Shown: piece by piece, positions 40,581-49,152 of the stretch
Position numbering within the stretch: position 1 is the stretch's first letter
Layout of the letters: every line of letters begins with the position of its first letter
Origin: Candidatus Methylomirabilota bacterium
GTDB lineage: Bacteria; Methylomirabilota; Methylomirabilia; Rokubacteriales; CSP1-6
Reading direction: 5' to 3'
DNA length: 64,000 nt
Assembly (NCBI GenBank): GCA_036001065.1
Contig: DASYUQ010000126.1
Coordinates: 1-64,000, forward strand
Program-made: the position numbers and the translations under genes
Notes under the pieces: generated by a model
Databases searched by the model: none
Seen by the model: only the letters and a program-made list of their open reading frames with translations
Told to the model about the DNA's origin: nothing

Positions 40581-42293
40581 CTAGCGTCGGGCGGACCCGA
40601 GGGAGGGAATACTGGGGTCGCGGATGGCGACCAGACGAGCCAGCGTCTCCGGGCCCACGATCCCGTCCGGCAGCAGCGACTGGTCCCGTTGAAATGCGGC
40701 GACCCTTCTCCGCAGCTCCTCGTCATAGAGCTCGACGTCGGTCGCCCTGACCGGTCCACCGTCGACCTCGCCCAGCCGCAGCCTTACCCACGCCACCTCT
40801 TTGCCGCGGGTGCCGGGGGGCACGATCGTGATCAGGGTGGGCGGCTTCCAGAGAAGAGTGAACGCGCCGTCCCAGAAACGCTCGATCTCGCCGAGCGGAA
40901 ACGTGAACTGCCGCTGACCGAACTCGAGGGTGGCGGTCTCTTCGTCGACGGCCGTGACGGTCGCGTAGTGTTTGACTCCGGCGGGGGTCACGAGCTCGAC
41001 GACGGCAGGCAGGTTGAAGCGGCGGAGCACGTTCCACGTCCCTCTCTTCGACAGGCACTCCAGCCCGGCCGAGCGTCCTGCCTCGCAGGCCAGACGGCCT
41101 CCCTGACCCCGGTACTCCACGTGCCATAGGGAATAGAGATTCGTGAACGCGGAAGCTCTGTCGCTCTCGAGGAGCCCGTCGGCGAGGACGGCGGCCAGCT
41201 CGGCCTTGTCCGGTAGCTCGGCCCCGCCGGCGCTCGCGCGGGCCAGCATGGCCGGGGCCGGGCCGTCGCCCTCGCCGGGTTTCTCGGCCGTGGGAAGCAC
41301 GCCCACGGAAGCGGGCGTCGGTGAGGCGCGGCCACCGGTGAGCGCCGCCAGGCGACCTTGCCAGTCCGTTGCCCGGACGGTCGGTCCGGCGCGCTCGGAA
41401 GTCAACAGCGCCGAGGCCCCCGCCAGCGCCACCAGCAGCCCGGCCGCGGCCCACAGCAATTGACGGGCGTGGCGGCGCCGGCGGGGGCGGCCGAACACTT
41501 CGCGGCCGGCTCGCCGAACCAGCGCCGCGTCGATCCGATGCGCGTCGCTGGCGTAGGCGCCGAGGAGCGCGCGGTCGCAAATGACGTTGATCAACCGCGG
41601 AATCCCGCGTGACAGGCGATGCACCTCGCGCAGGGCGCGCTGGTCGAAGATTTCGCCCGGCTGACCGGCCACCCCCAGCCGGTGGAGGATGTAGGCCCGC
41701 GTTTCCGACTCGGTGAACGGCAGCAGATGGTAGCGAGCCGTGACCCGCTGCGCCAGCTGGCGCAGCTCCTTGCCATCGAGCAGCTGAACCAGTTCCGGCT
41801 GACCGATGAGGATGATCTGCAGCAGCTTTTCTCTCGTCGTTTCTAGATTCGTGAGGAGCCGGATCTGCTCGAGTACCTCGGCGCTCAGATTCTGAGCCTC
41901 GTCGATGATGAGAACGGTTCGACGCCCCCGTCCGTGCGCCTCCAGCAGGTGATGGTACAGCGCATCGACGAGCACCTTCAGGCTCGTCGATCCGGAAGGG
42001 TACGGGACGCGCAGCTCGTCACACACCGTCGCCATCAGCTCGAGAGCGGTCAGCCGGGGATTGAGGATGAGCGCGGCGTCGACGTCACCGGGCAGTCGCT
42101 GGAGGAAGTAGCGGCAGACCGTCGTCTTTCCGGTTCCGACTTCGCCGGTCAGCTGGACGAAGCCGCCGGCCTCTCCAACGCCGTACAGCAGATGCGCCAG
42201 GGCTTCGCGATGGCGGGTGCTCAGATAGAGGAATCGCGGATCAGGGGCGATGGAAAACGGCCGCTCCACGAGGCCGAAGAACGACGCGTACAC
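40581..42293 (-). CDS. gspA: GspA/ExeA-type ATPase with peptidoglycan-binding domain
   Basis: The protein has 570 residues. The AAA domain at 1-260 shows MYASFFGLVERPFSIAPDPRFLYLS, Walker A GEVGTGKTT near 50, Walker B TVLIIDEAQNL near 128 and sensor IILIGQPELVQLL. One membrane helix is near 278-297 (LLWAAAGLLVALAGASALL). The C-terminal part has a C39-peptidase-like region (LYSLWHVEYRGQGG) and a peptidoglycan-binding domain ending LRRRVAAFQRDQSLLPDGIVGPETLARL. It is the partner of GspB and divergent from the second gspC-like gene. Confidence 0.92.
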   Translation of the reverse strand: MYASFFGLVERPFSIAPDPRFLYLSTRHREALAHLLYGVGEAGGFVQLTGEVGTGKTTVCRYFLQRLPGDVDAALILNPRLTALELMATVCDELRVPYPSGSTSLKVLVDALYHHLLEAHGRGRRTVLIIDEAQNLSAEVLEQIRLLTNLETTREKLLQIILIGQPELVQLLDGKELRQLAQRVTARYHLLPFTESETRAYILHRLGVAGQPGEIFDQRALREVHRLSRGIPRLINVICDRALLGAYASDAHRIDAALVRRAGREVFGRPRRRRHARQLLWAAAGLLVALAGASALLTSERAGPTVRATDWQGRLAALTGGRASPTPASVGVLPTAEKPGEGDGPAPAMLARASAGGAELPDKAELAAVLADGLLESDRASAFTNLYSLWHVEYRGQGGRLACEAGRSAGLECLSKRGTWNVLRRFNLPAVVELVTPAGVKHYATVTAVDEETATLEFGQRQFTFPLGEIERFWDGAFTLLWKPPTLITIVPPGTRGKEVAWVRLRLGEVDGGPVRATDVELYDEELRRRVAAFQRDQSLLPDGIVGPETLARLVAIRDPSIPSLGSARR

Positions 42294-42462
42294 GGACTAC
42301 CCGGCGGCCTCGACGCGCCAGACGCTGTTCCGTCGCGTGCTCTGGCCCCACCCAGCCGCTCCGAGGACGGCCGACATGGCGCTCAAGGTAGACGACCGAT
42401 CTGCTGCAGTCAAGGATCGGGGGGCCGTTGTTGTCGAACGACCCCTTTGAGGTTTAGATTGT

Positions 42463-43296
42463 GTGCCGATGTCACGCGGGCCGGCGAAGCTGCTCACGAA
42501 GTGGGGGCTGTCAAGCTCTCTGCTCCTCCTGGAGCTCTGGCCATGGGCCCTGAGCGGACTGCGCCGCTGGTGGACCGCCGCCCGGTGGCGGACCACGCTC
42601 GAGCGCCTGCCCCGCGCGCTCGGGGAGCTGCGGGCGAAATGGTCGCCGTCCGAGCCCTCGATCGTGCTCGACCGCCTGCGCCACACGCTGTCGGAGCTGC
42701 CGGCAAAGTGGTCGATGTCCAGGCCGCTGACTGCGCTCAACCTCCTGCTGGCCGGGATTTTGGTCGTCTTTGCGATCCAGCTCCTCCGCGGCTTGTCCGC
42801 TCCCTCTCCCCTTCCCCCGACCCCGGTTGACCGTCCCCTCGTCGCCGTCGTGTCGGCCAAGAAAGACTCCGGACCGGCCTGGCCACCGTTCACCGCTCAT
42901 GGCGGGATCGTCGCCCGGAACCTGTTCAACCCCGACCGCTCCGAGACAGGCCGGTCCGATGCGACCCGCCGGGCCCTGCCCGTGGCGGCGAAGCCGGTTC
43001 TCTACGGCGTGGTGATCGGCGAAGAGAGCCGGGTGGCTTACCTCGAGGATCCGTCCACGAACCGGATCTTCGGCTATAAGGTTGGGGACATGGTGGCCGG
43101 GGGGCAGCTGGAGCAGATCGAGACGGATCGGGTGGTCATCAAGGGCGTCGACGGGCGCCTGGAGGTCATGCTCAGCGGGCCGAACAAGCCCCGGCCGGCG
43201 GTCGACGCGTCGATGTCGCCTCAGGTCGTCCGCCCCGCCCCGACCGTGCCGTCGGTTCCGCGCTTCCCGCTGGGAGCGGGCAGCCCGTTCAGATAG
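42463..43296 (+). CDS. second GspC-like protein with N-terminal tandem repeats
   Basis: The 277-residue protein starts at GTG 42463 or ATG 42469. The C-terminal core (NLFNPDRS, KPVLYGVVIGEESRVAYLED, FGYKVGDMVAGGQLEQIETD) is a clear paralogue of the GspC-like protein at 23903. It has a membrane helix at about 90-110 (LNLLLAGILVVFAIQLLRGL). Unlike its paralogue it has a ~90-residue N-terminal extension with two copies of a 23-residue unit (LERLPRALGELRAKW... and LDRLRHTLSELPAKW...). It belongs to the secondary gspA/gspB cluster. The 169-bp divergent gap upstream holds the promoters and no gene. Confidence 0.8.
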   Translation: MPMSRGPAKLLTKWGLSSSLLLLELWPWALSGLRRWWTAARWRTTLERLPRALGELRAKWSPSEPSIVLDRLRHTLSELPAKWSMSRPLTALNLLLAGILVVFAIQLLRGLSAPSPLPPTPVDRPLVAVVSAKKDSGPAWPPFTAHGGIVARNLFNPDRSETGRSDATRRALPVAAKPVLYGVVIGEESRVAYLEDPSTNRIFGYKVGDMVAGGQLEQIETDRVVIKGVDGRLEVMLSGPNKPRPAVDASMSPQVVRPAPTVPSVPRFPLGAGSPFR

Positions 43297-43303
43297 GGCC
43301 ACC

Positions 43304-45559
43304 TCACCGCAGCCGCGGCGTGAAGTCCTTGACCGACACGTACTGGCTCGGCCACGGCAGGTCGTAGCCCTGCTCCCAGGCAGCGTGACGCGTCCAGTAG
43401 GGATCGTAGAGGTGGGCGCGCGCCAGGACGCAGAGGTCGGCGCGGCCGGCGGCCAGGATGGAGTTGACGTCGGCGTGCGACGAGATGTTCCCCACGGTGG
43501 CCGTGGGGATTCCCGCCTCGTGACGGATGCGATCGCTGAAGGGCGTCTGGTAGAGACGGCCGTGGACGGGCTGGGCGTGGGGCACGGTCTGCCCCGTCGA
43601 CACGGTGATGAGGTCGCAGCCGTGTTCCTTGAGCATGAGCGCCACCTCCACCGCCTCCTCCGCGCTGAGCCCGCCCGGGGCCCAGTCGGTGGCCGAGATC
43701 TTCACCGACATCGGCTTGCTTCGCGGCCAGGCGGCGCGCACGGCGGCGAACACCTCGAGGGGGTAGCGCATCCGGTGGGCGAGCGGTCCGCCGTACTGGT
43801 CCCGTCGGATGTTCGTGAGCGGCGAGATGAAGCTCGAGAGCAGGTAGCCGTGGGCCATGTGCAGCTCGAGCAAGTCGAAGCCCGCCTCCTCGGCCATGCG
43901 GGCGGCCTGGACGAACTGCTCGCGTACCCGATCCATGTCGCTGCGGTCCATCTCCTTCGGCACCTGGCTCTGGGGCAGGTAGGGGATCGGTGACGCGGAG
44001 ATCAGCGGCCAGTTGCCGTCGGGCAGCGGCTCGTCGATCCCCTCCCAGAGCCGTCGCGTCGAGCCCTTACGGCCGGCGTGGGCGAGCTGGAGCGCGATCC
44101 TGGCCGGCGTGTGCCGGTGGACGAAGTCCACGATGCGCTGCCAGGCGGCCACGTGCTCGGGCTTGTACATGCCCGTGCAGCCCGGACTGATCCGGCCCTC
44201 GCGGCTCACGTCGGTCATCTCCGCCACCACCAGCGCCGCCCCCCCCACCGCGCGCGAGCCCAGATTGACGAGGTGCCAGTCGCCGGGGGCGCCATCCTCG
44301 GCCGAGTACTGGCACATCGGCGAGACGACGACACGGTTGGCGAGCACGAGGTCGCGCAGCCGGAACGGCGTGAACATCGGCGGCGGAGCCGGTTGGGCGG
44401 CGACGCGGAGGCCGCTCTGGTCGGCCGCCTTGGCCGCGAACCAGCGGTCGACCGTCTCCACGAACTTGGGGTCGCGGACTCTGAGGTTCTCGTGGGTGAC
44501 GCGCAGGCTGCGCGTGAGCAGGCTGACGGCGAACTGCAGCGGCTCGAGCCGGCCGTAGTAGCGCTCGGTCTGCTCGAACCACTCGAGGCTCACCAGGGCC
44601 GCCCGCTGCGCGCTCTCCACCAGCGGGCGCCGCTCGTCCTCGTAGGCCGCCAGGGCGCTGGGGACGTTGCGGTACTGCTGGAGGGCCCGGCTCAGCGCGA
44701 TGGCGTCCTCCATGGCCAGCTTGGTGCCCGACCCGATGGAGAAGTGCGCGGTGTGGGCGGCGTCGCCGATGAGGACGAGGTTCCGCCAGTGCCACCGCTC
44801 GTTGCCGACCGTCGGGAAGCCGCGCCAGAGGGAGCGGTTCTTCAGCATCCGGTGGCCGTCGAGCTCGCGGGCGAAGAGCCGCTCGGTGAAGGCCAGCGTG
44901 TCGTCCTCGCTGGCGCCCGGGAGCCCGGCCCGCCTCCAGGTCCCCTCCGTCGCTTCCAGGATGAAGGTCGAGTGGCGGGCGTCGTAGCGATAGGCGTGCA
45001 CGCGCCAGAGGCCGTGTTCGCTCTCCTTGAAGAGGAAGGTGAAGGCCGGGAACGGGAACGTCGTGCCGAGCCAGACGAACCGGTTCGGGCGCGCGTCGAT
45101 CCGCGGACGGAAGTGCTGGGCGTAGCGCGCGCGGACGGCGCTGTTGACGCCGTCGGCGGCCAGGATGAGGTCGGCGTCCGCGAACGGCGCCACGTCGCTC
45201 ACCTCTTGCTGGAACTCGAGCGTCACGCCGAGCTGGCGGCAGCGCCGGTGCAGGATATCGAGCAGGCGCTGGCGGCTGAGCCCGGAGAACCCGTGCCCGG
45301 TGGAGGTCAGCACCTGGCCCTGGTAATGGATATCGATGTCGTCCCAGTGGGCGAAGGCGCGGGTGATCTCCTCGTAGCTCTCGCGGTCGGCCTCGGCGAA
45401 GTTCTCGAGGGTGGCGTCGGAGAAGACCACGCCGAAGCCGAAGGTGTCGTCGGGCCGGTTGCGCTCGAGGACGGTGATGTCGTGCGACGGGTCGGCCTTC
45501 TTCATTAAAATCCCGAAGTAGAGCCCGGCCGGCCCGCCGCCGATGCTGACGATCTTCAC
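43304..45559 (-). CDS. bifunctional salicylyl-CoA 5-hydroxylase/oxidoreductase
   Basis: The 751-residue fusion has two domains. Residues 1-380 are an FAD monooxygenase ([64 protein letters not shown]). Residues 390-750 are an old-yellow-enzyme-type FMN oxidoreductase ([64 protein letters not shown]). This arrangement is known for enzymes that convert salicylyl-CoA to gentisyl-CoA. It points to aromatic-acid catabolism, though the partner CoA-ligase is not in the window. A TAGAAT box lies 11 bases before the GTG at 45559. Confidence 0.9.
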   Translation of the reverse strand: MKIVSIGGGPAGLYFGILMKKADPSHDITVLERNRPDDTFGFGVVFSDATLENFAEADRESYEEITRAFAHWDDIDIHYQGQVLTSTGHGFSGLSRQRLLDILHRRCRQLGVTLEFQQEVSDVAPFADADLILAADGVNSAVRARYAQHFRPRIDARPNRFVWLGTTFPFPAFTFLFKESEHGLWRVHAYRYDARHSTFILEATEGTWRRAGLPGASEDDTLAFTERLFARELDGHRMLKNRSLWRGFPTVGNERWHWRNLVLIGDAAHTAHFSIGSGTKLAMEDAIALSRALQQYRNVPSALAAYEDERRPLVESAQRAALVSLEWFEQTERYYGRLEPLQFAVSLLTRSLRVTHENLRVRDPKFVETVDRWFAAKAADQSGLRVAAQPAPPPMFTPFRLRDLVLANRVVVSPMCQYSAEDGAPGDWHLVNLGSRAVGGAALVVAEMTDVSREGRISPGCTGMYKPEHVAAWQRIVDFVHRHTPARIALQLAHAGRKGSTRRLWEGIDEPLPDGNWPLISASPIPYLPQSQVPKEMDRSDMDRVREQFVQAARMAEEAGFDLLELHMAHGYLLSSFISPLTNIRRDQYGGPLAHRMRYPLEVFAAVRAAWPRSKPMSVKISATDWAPGGLSAEEAVEVALMLKEHGCDLITVSTGQTVPHAQPVHGRLYQTPFSDRIRHEAGIPTATVGNISSHADVNSILAAGRADLCVLARAHLYDPYWTRHAAWEQGYDLPWPSQYVSVKDFTPRLR

Positions 45560-45630
45560 ACGGCGATTCTACACCGCGCTCCCCGCCTGTCTGGATGGCG
45601 CGAGCTCGCTGCGACCACGGCTCGCCGTTC

Positions 45631-45651
45631 GGGCGCAGGCTTCGCCTGCGC
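45631..45651. terminator. hairpin GCGCAGGC-TTC-GCCTGCGC, repeat copy C
   Basis: The eight-base stem with a three-base loop (45633-45651) is followed by caatccttcctgggggagg, which is shared with the other hairpin repeats at 11800 and 33526. It sits 25 bases after the stop of the minus-strand sugar permease gene and before the promoter of the hydroxylase gene, so it may end that operon. Confidence 0.55.
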
Positions 45652-45675
45652 AATCCTTCCTGGGGGAGGCATGGG

Positions 45676-46512
45676 CTACCCCTTCACTCCGCCGGCGCCC
45701 CAGCCCTGGATCAGATAGCGCTGCACGCCGGCGAAGAAGCCGATGGTCGGCACCGTGATCATCACCCCGGCCGCCATGATCATGCCCCAGTCCACGATCG
45801 TGGCGTTGAACAGGTCGTTGACGCCGACGGGCAGCGTCTTGAGCTCGTCCGAGGTGATGAGCACGAGGGCGAACAGAAAGTCGTTCCAGGCCAGGATGAA
45901 CGTGAAGATGCCGGCGGCGATGAGGCCGGGCAGGCTCAGCGGGAGCACCACGTGCCACACCGCCCGCGGACGCCCGGCGCCGTCCACCAGCGCCGCCTCC
46001 TCCAGCTCCAGCGGCACGCTCAGGAAGAACGCGCGCAGGAGCCACAGGCAGAACGGCAGGCAGAAGGTCGTGTAGGACAGCACCAGGGCCAGGTGCGTGT
46101 TCACGATGCCCAGCTGCCGGACCAGAATGTAAAAGGGAATGATGATCATGATGGGGGCGAACATATAGGTCATCAAGATCAGGCCGGCCACCGTCTCCCG
46201 CCCCCGGAACCTGAAGCGGGTGAGGCTGTAGGCCCCGAGCGCCGACACCACCAGGGTCAGCACCACCGTGGTGAAGGAGACGAGGATGCTGTTCCAGAAG
46301 TACACGGCGAAGTTCGTCTCCCGGAAGAGCTGGACGAAGTTGTCGAGCGTGGCGCGGTGGGGCACCAGCGTGGGCGTGGCGAAGATCTCCCCGGGCGGCT
46401 TGAGCGAGGTGGAGAGCATCCAGAAGAAGGGGAAGGCGCCGATCAGGAGCAGGCCCGCCGCCCCCGCGTAGAGCGTCGCGGTCCGGGTCACCGTGCCCCT
46501 GCCCAGTCTCAC
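45676..46512 (-). CDS. carbohydrate ABC transporter permease (MalG-type)
   Basis: The protein has 278 residues from GTG 46512, which overlaps the stop of the MalF-type gene (GTGA). Six membrane helices are predicted, the first being LYAGAAGLLLIGAFPFFWMLSTSLK. The ATPase-contact motif EAALVDGAGRPRAVWHVVLPLSLPG is near residue 188. The start RLGRGTVTRTATLYAG fits MalG-like N-termini. It forms a heterodimer with the upstream permease. No ATPase follows; such transporters often share a common MsmK/UgpC-type ATPase encoded elsewhere. Confidence 0.92.
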   Translation of the reverse strand: MRLGRGTVTRTATLYAGAAGLLLIGAFPFFWMLSTSLKPPGEIFATPTLVPHRATLDNFVQLFRETNFAVYFWNSILVSFTTVVLTLVVSALGAYSLTRFRFRGRETVAGLILMTYMFAPIMIIIPFYILVRQLGIVNTHLALVLSYTTFCLPFCLWLLRAFFLSVPLELEEAALVDGAGRPRAVWHVVLPLSLPGLIAAGIFTFILAWNDFLFALVLITSDELKTLPVGVNDLFNATIVDWGMIMAAGVMITVPTIGFFAGVQRYLIQGWGAGGVKG

Positions 46513-47459
46513 GCCACCACCTCCTCGTCCCGGAACAGGCGGAAGTAGACGGCGGTGGCGCCCAGCAGGAGCGCGAACATGATGACGGCCAGCGCGGCGC
46601 CCATGCCGGCCTGCAGGTAGGTGAACGTCCGCGCGTAGGCGTAGATCGGCAGCGTCCGGACGTAGCGGCTCACGCCGCCCTCGCCGGCCATGAGCCACAC
46701 CGTGTCGAACTTGGTGAACATCCAGATGCTGCGCAGCAGCACGATGACGAAGAGGACGTTGCGCGTCTGGGGCAGCGTGACGTGGACGAAGCGCCGCCAG
46801 GCGCCGGCGCCGTCCACCTTGGCCGCCTCGTAGAGCTCGGGCGGGATCGTCTGCAGCCGGGCCAGATACGTCACCACCACGAAGGGGAAGAACTGCCAGA
46901 CGCTGGTCAGGATCAGGGACCACATGATGTAGTCCTTGCCGAGCCAGGCCACCGGCGTCCTCACCAGCCCGGAGGCTACCAGCAGATGATTCACCAGCCC
47001 GTACGAGTCGTTCAGGAGCCACTTCCAGAGAATGACGGCCACGATCGTGGGGATCATGTACGGGAAGAGGACGACGCCCCGCAGCAGGTTGCGTCCCCGG
47101 AAGGCCTCGTTGAGGAGCAGCGCCGCCATGATCCCCAGACCGAGCTGCAGCACCATCGTGGCCCCGGCGTAGACGACGCCGTAGTGGACGCTGCTCCAGA
47201 ACTCTTCGTCGGTGGCGAAGTACCGGTAGTGCTGCAGCCCCACGAAGGCCTGGGCGGGGAGGAACGCGTGCTTGTCGAAGAGGCTCAGCCAGCAGTTGTA
47301 GAGGATCGGGTAGAGGACCAGCCCCCCGATGAGGAGCAGGGACGGGGCGAGCAGCAGCCAGCCGATGACCGGCCCCCGCCGCCGCCGAGAGGATGCGCGT
47401 GCGAAGCGGTGAGCGCGGGAAGGGGCCCGGAGCGAGCGAAGGCCCGTCCCCGCGCTCAC
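46509..47459 (-). CDS. carbohydrate ABC transporter permease (MalF-type)
   Basis: The 316-residue permease has a basic N-terminus (FARASSRRRRGPV), the first membrane helix GWLLLAPSLLLIGGLVLYPILY, and the family sequence SLFDKHAFLPAQAFVGLQHYRYF. The contact loop EAAKVDGAGAWRRFVHVTLPQTRN is near residue 200. It starts at GTG 47459, seven bases after the binding-protein stop codon. It should import a sugar or polyol together with the MalG-type subunit downstream. Confidence 0.92.
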   Translation of the reverse strand: MSAGTGLRSLRAPSRAHRFARASSRRRRGPVIGWLLLAPSLLLIGGLVLYPILYNCWLSLFDKHAFLPAQAFVGLQHYRYFATDEEFWSSVHYGVVYAGATMVLQLGLGIMAALLLNEAFRGRNLLRGVVLFPYMIPTIVAVILWKWLLNDSYGLVNHLLVASGLVRTPVAWLGKDYIMWSLILTSVWQFFPFVVVTYLARLQTIPPELYEAAKVDGAGAWRRFVHVTLPQTRNVLFVIVLLRSIWMFTKFDTVWLMAGEGGVSRYVRTLPIYAYARTFTYLQAGMGAALAVIMFALLLGATAVYFRLFRDEEVVA

Positions 47460-47466
47460 CGCCCCG

Positions 47467-48828
47467 TCACGACCAGCGCTTGAACCCGAGCTGCGCCAGC
47501 AGCTCTTCGGCGCGCTTCTGGGCGCGGTCCGCCTCGGCCTTCGGGTTCTTCTCGCCCACCATCACCTCCACGATGAGGTCGGCCACGATGCCCGAACCGT
47601 CCAGCTCGGCCAGGAACGGCAGCAGGTTGTCGTCGGGACGGCTGAACCCGATAGGCAGGAAGCGCCCCTGGCTGAGCCCCGTCACCATGAAGTCGTGCCA
47701 GGTGCGCCACTTCTGGATGCGCGGATGCGCGAGGTACTCGGGATCGTTGAGCATCGACTTGAAGATCGGCGTGAGGTGGATGGGCACCGTGTGGCAGTAC
47801 TTCAGGTAGTGCTCGCGCTTGTAGAACATCCGGAGGAACTCGAACGCTTCATTAGGGTACTTCGACTGCGTGAACACCGCCCAGTTCTCGCCGTCGAGGG
47901 CCGAGATGCCCTTCGGGCCGGATGGGCCGCGCGGCTTGAACATGGGTTGGAAGTGCTCGGGGTCGCGCATGCCCTCCGGCGCGTAGCGCTCGATGTAGCC
48001 GATCGTCCGCGCGCCGGACAGGTACACCATGGCGACCTTGCCGGTCGAGAGCGCCGCCAGCGTGTCGAGGTACTTCTGCCCGGACCAGCCCGCCGGCATG
48101 TACTTGTTCAGCTTCTGGAGGTATTCCAGCGTCGACACCATCGCCCGGCCGTTGAGCTGGGGTCGCCAGGTCTTGGCATCGACCCAGCTCCCGCCGTTGG
48201 AGGCCAGCCACTCGGCGGGATGGACGAAGCCGATGTAGAGCTTTTCGCCGGGCATCTGCAGCCCGTAGCGCTTGCCGTCGTCGGTCAGCGCCGCCGTGAG
48301 CTTGAGGAAGTCGGCGTGGGTCTCGGGGGGCTTGAGGCCCTTCTGCTCGCGCAGGTCCCGCCGCTCGGCGATGTAGGTCGCGCCCATGGCGTGAGTGACC
48401 CCGTAGTACTTGCCGTCGAAGAGCTGCAGCTTGAGCGTCGCCTCGTGGATGTCCTTCTCGCCCAGCGCCCGGATCAGCTCGTCCATCGGACGGAGCAGCC
48501 CCTTCTTCCAGAGCGACGCGGTCATGAACGGATTGAGGTGGGTGAGATCCGGGGGGCTGCCCGCCGCCAGCGCGGCCAGCAGCTTGGTGTTGAGGTCGCC
48601 CCAACCCAGCGCCTGCTGCTTGACCTTGAAGCCGGGGAACTTCCGCTCGAACTCGGCGATGCTGGTGTCCTGGATGGTCTTGACGGTCTGGGGCTCGACC
48701 TCGGTGTGCCAGACCTGGAGCTCGCGCACCTGCTGGCCCAGGGCGGCGGGAGCGCGGCCGAGCAGCGCGGCGCCCGCCGCGCTGGCCGTACCGATCAGAA
48801 ATTGACGCCGTGTCGTCGTCTTGGCCAT
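47467..48828 (-). CDS. carbohydrate ABC transporter substrate-binding protein, Tat-exported
   Basis: The protein has 453 residues from the ATG at 48828, with AGGAGAAGG upstream. The N-terminus TTRRQFLIGTASAAGAALLG is a twin-arginine signal, unlike the Sec signal of the peptide-binding protein in this window. Mature SBP_bac_1 features are ELQVWHTEVEPQ, FERKFPGFKVKQQALGWGDLNTKLLAALAAGSPPDL and KLTAALTDDGKRYGL. The two permease genes follow directly. Confidence 0.9.
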   Translation of the reverse strand: MAKTTTRRQFLIGTASAAGAALLGRAPAALGQQVRELQVWHTEVEPQTVKTIQDTSIAEFERKFPGFKVKQQALGWGDLNTKLLAALAAGSPPDLTHLNPFMTASLWKKGLLRPMDELIRALGEKDIHEATLKLQLFDGKYYGVTHAMGATYIAERRDLREQKGLKPPETHADFLKLTAALTDDGKRYGLQMPGEKLYIGFVHPAEWLASNGGSWVDAKTWRPQLNGRAMVSTLEYLQKLNKYMPAGWSGQKYLDTLAALSTGKVAMVYLSGARTIGYIERYAPEGMRDPEHFQPMFKPRGPSGPKGISALDGENWAVFTQSKYPNEAFEFLRMFYKREHYLKYCHTVPIHLTPIFKSMLNDPEYLAHPRIQKWRTWHDFMVTGLSQGRFLPIGFSRPDDNLLPFLAELDGSGIVADLIVEVMVGEKNPKAEADRAQKRAEELLAQLGFKRWS

Positions 48829-48975
48829 GGCCCTTCTCCTTCCCTGGTCGGTCGACGTCGCCCGGTGCTCGCGTCGAATTGCGGCGGAGTCTAGGCGCGC
48901 GCCCGGACGGCTGTCAAGCGCTCGTGGTATACATGACGGGAGCGCAACGCCGTCCCGGCGCGTGAGGAGGAGATC
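48829..48975. promoter_or_regulatory. 147-bp divergent intergenic region
   Basis: This region separates the minus-strand sugar-binding protein gene from the plus-strand DUF1059 gene and must hold both promoters. GAGGAGGAG at 48964-48972 is the ribosome site for the plus-strand gene. I see no hairpin or operator that I can support. Confidence 0.35.
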
Positions 48976-49152
48976 ATGCCGAAGGTTCTCAGGTGCGGGG
49001 ATCTGATGCCCGGCTGCAACGCCGTGATCGAGGGCAAGGATGTCGCCGAGGTGATGGCCAAGGGCGCCGAGCACGCCAAGAAGGCCCACGGGATGGCCAC
49101 GATCCCGCCCGACATGGCCAAGAAGGTTCAGGCCGCGATCAAGGACAAGTAG
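48976..49152 (+). CDS. DUF1059 family small protein, 58 residues
   Basis: MPKVLRCGDLMPGCNAVIEG is followed by VAEVMAKGAEHAKKAHGM and IPPDMAKKVQAAIKD. This is the DUF1059 pattern: two conserved cysteines (C7, C14) and an AxHAxxxHG-type segment. The function is unknown. The ATG at 48976 has GAGGAGGAG upstream. Its last 25 bases overlap the 3' end of the convergent geranylgeranyl-reductase-like gene. Confidence 0.82.
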   Translation: MPKVLRCGDLMPGCNAVIEGKDVAEVMAKGAEHAKKAHGMATIPPDMAKKVQAAIKDK

